64,000 nucleotides of DNA from positions 434,001-498,000 of the forward strand of contig NZ_SNXR01000012.1 of the NCBI RefSeq assembly GCF_004362665.1, read 5' to 3'. Origin of the DNA: Flavobacterium dankookense (lineage in GTDB: Bacteria; Bacteroidota; Bacteroidia; Flavobacteriales; Flavobacteriaceae). Positions 62,643-64,000 of the stretch are shown in pieces. Every line of letters begins with the position of its first letter. Within the stretch, counting starts at the first letter, position 1. A program made the translations under genes and the position numbers. The notes under the pieces are model-generated. The model did not search any database. It saw only the letters and a program-made list of their open reading frames with translations, and had not been told where the DNA came from.

Positions 62643-64000
62643 TTATTTATAATTTGTTATGAAGTAATCAAATGTAGTCTGTTTTTTTTTACTTTCAAAA
62701 TAAAATTGCTGTAAATCATTTTCAGTTTTTATTTTTTCAACAATACTTCTATTTAACTCAGGGTTATTAATTTTCACAAGAGTCATGTTTAATTTTTTCT
62801 CAATAATTTTAGTTAGAAACTGTTTGTAATTTTCATTATTTGTGTCAATACTGCATTTATCAATTGTTTCAAAAGCGGTATTATATTCTCCAATATTAAA
62901 ATAGGTTGCTGCCAAATTTATTCTTGCATCTTCGTAATTTGGTGAAATATTTAATGCTTCTTTATAATATTTTATCGCATTTTTAGTGTCATTATTTTTT
63001 ATATATGTCGACGCTAAGTCATTAATAATTATAATGTTGTAAGGGTTTCTTTTGTATGCGTTTTTGAAATACTCTAACGACTCTTCAAAATTCTCTTTAT
63101 AATAGGTTTCTTTAGCAATATGCCAATCATTTGGGAAACCATAAGTATCAATAATTGAAAATGAAGTATTTGCTTTTTTAAATTCTAATATTGATGTTTC
63201 GTAGTCTAATTTTTTTTCTAAATCAAGAGCTTTTGCTATATGTTTTTCTCCAGATATGGCACTAGCTGTAATTATAATGATATACGTCAGAAATGAAAAA
63301 AAGAATATAAAAAAAAGGTAAGGAGAAAGTTTATATATTTTTGTTTCTCGAGATAATAGATATTTTGAACTTACTATTGAAAACACTACCATCAATAGAA
63401 TTTGATGTTCAATCCGACTTAATGGAAAATCAAAAAATGCTATAATCAGATAGCAAAAGACAAAAAATAATAAATAAATTACTTTTTTCTTTTCAGTTGG
63501 ATTGACTTTATTTTTCGTTAAAATTATTGCTTGATATATTATTATAAAAAAAAGACCTAAATAGCACAAAAAGCCAAACAGTCCAATTTCAGAAAATACA
63601 TGTAAAAAATCATTATGAGGATTAGCAATTATAGTTCTTGAATTTATTATTGAAGAGTCTTGAAAATTATATAATCCATATTTCGGATATGCAATCATCC
63701 AATTTCCTAAACCAACACCACTTAAAAAATTATCTTGTATCATATAGATAGATTGTTTCCAATACTCTATTCTCGATAATAGGGTATATGAGGAAAATAA
63801 TCTTTTAAAATACATTGATGTAGTTTCTGGGAAATCATTAAAATTTGTTTTTATACAAGAAAAAAAATAAATGACACTACTAATTGCTGTTATAAAAACA
63901 ACAAGAAGCCATCGGCCTATTTTCTTAGAAAATCTATTTTTAATTTCATGAATAAAAACTAAGAGAAAATAGAAGCATAAGGCTATTAAAACTACTCTAG
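62643..64000 (-). CDS. O-antigen ligase/polymerase-like membrane protein with TPR tail (N-terminus beyond window)
   Basis: The frame is open from the stop at 62643 to the right edge, so the start is outside the window and 451 codons are visible. The first part is hydrophobic with several membrane segments, then the Wzy_C loop LLSRIEYWKQSIYMI, GVGLGNWMIAYPKYG and ANPHNDFLHVFSEIGLFGFLCYLG that marks the WaaL/Wzy O-antigen ligase family. After the last membrane segments (near ITASAISG) come about four tetratricopeptide repeats (ILEFKKAN, ESLEYFKNAYKRNPYN, NAIKYYKEALNISPNYEDAR, YFNIGEYNTAFETI). The downstream T9SS cargo gene follows after six bases. A role in polysaccharide ligation or polymerisation is likely; the acceptor is unknown. 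Confidence 0.88.
   Translation of the reverse strand, partial: RVVLIALCFYFLLVFIHEIKNRFSKKIGRWLLVVFITAISSVIYFFSCIKTNFNDFPETTSMYFKRLFSSYTLLSRIEYWKQSIYMIQDNFLSGVGLGNWMIAYPKYGLYNFQDSSIINSRTIIANPHNDFLHVFSEIGLFGFLCYLGLFFIIIYQAIILTKNKVNPTEKKKVIYLLFFVFCYLIIAFFDFPLSRIEHQILLMVVFSIVSSKYLLSRETKIYKLSPYLFFIFFFSFLTYIIIITASAISGEKHIAKALDLEKKLDYETSILEFKKANTSFSIIDTYGFPNDWHIAKETYYKENFEESLEYFKNAYKRNPYNIIIINDLASTYIKNNDTKNAIKYYKEALNISPNYEDARINLAATYFNIGEYNTAFETIDKCSIDTNNENYKQFLTKIIEKKLNMTLVKINNPELNRSIVEKIKTENDLQQFYFESKKKQTTFDYFITNYK

Overview
The window is AT-rich chromosomal DNA from a member of the Bacteroidota, almost certainly a Flavobacteriaceae and probably Flavobacterium or a close relative. The sequence evidence is: the type IX secretion (T9SS) translocon SprA, two proteins with T9SS type A sorting domains, a fused MurF-alanine racemase, a malic enzyme-phosphotransacetylase fusion, DUF3078 and DUF3109 proteins, and many -7 promoter boxes of the Bacteroidota form TAnnTTTG placed just upstream of genes. 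No rRNA, phage, IS element or CRISPR array was seen; there is one tRNA.

Layout. 1-10.1 kb (all minus): sprA (C-terminus cut by the window edge), ruvA, maeB. 10.1-10.9 kb: a gene-free stretch with a dispersed structured repeat and a 12-copy 21-bp array. 10.9-14.1 kb: a secreted M12B-like metalloprotease. 14.3-17.0 kb (plus): amino-acid-oxidase-like flavoprotein, mtgA and an LpxR-like protein. 17-18.4 kb: a DoxX-like membrane protein and an AIM24 protein. 18.5-21.8 kb (minus): a three-gene, probably metal-uptake operon (small His/Cys protein, TonB-dependent receptor, lipoprotein). 21.9-27.5 kb (minus): asd, mscL, murF-alr, a PIN toxin-antitoxin pair, tdk. 27.7-35.2 kb: rsmI, adenine deaminase, recJ, lpxH, queD-like and several hypotheticals. 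35.3-37.5 kb: tRNA-Ala, DUF3109, MarC and a flavoprotein. 37.6-39.4 kb: a surface lipoprotein with a T9 homopolymer at its start, a small membrane-protein ORF downstream and a GC-richer leader upstream. 39.6-45.8 kb: ctpA, dCMP deaminase, HupE/UreJ-like, TerB-like, fbp, a GNAT protein and aspartate kinase. 45.9-50 kb: a 1132-residue outer-membrane protein and a secreted Lys/Ala-rich protein. 50.3-56.8 kb: nrdB, nrdA, four small genes, dgt. 56.8-60.9 kb: DUF3078, dxs, tadA, SIMPL. 60.9-64 kb: a T9SS cargo protein and an O-antigen-ligase/TPR protein that runs off the right edge.

How it fits together. Housekeeping functions dominate: peptidoglycan and lipid A synthesis, lysine/threonine pathway entry (asd, aspartate kinase), gluconeogenesis (fbp, maeB) and deoxynucleotide supply (nrdAB, dgt, tdk, dCMP deaminase). 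Envelope and secretion genes are interspersed: SprA would export the two sorting-domain proteins.

The most interesting structure is not a protein. Four intergenic copies (about 87-111 bp) share a left box, a variable apical hairpin, a right box and a downstream GATTCGCTTCT-like box. One base pair between left and right boxes changes in a compensatory way. Next in interest are the phase-variable-looking lipoprotein locus, the 21-bp array, and a toxin-antitoxin pair wedged directly against the essential murF-alr gene.
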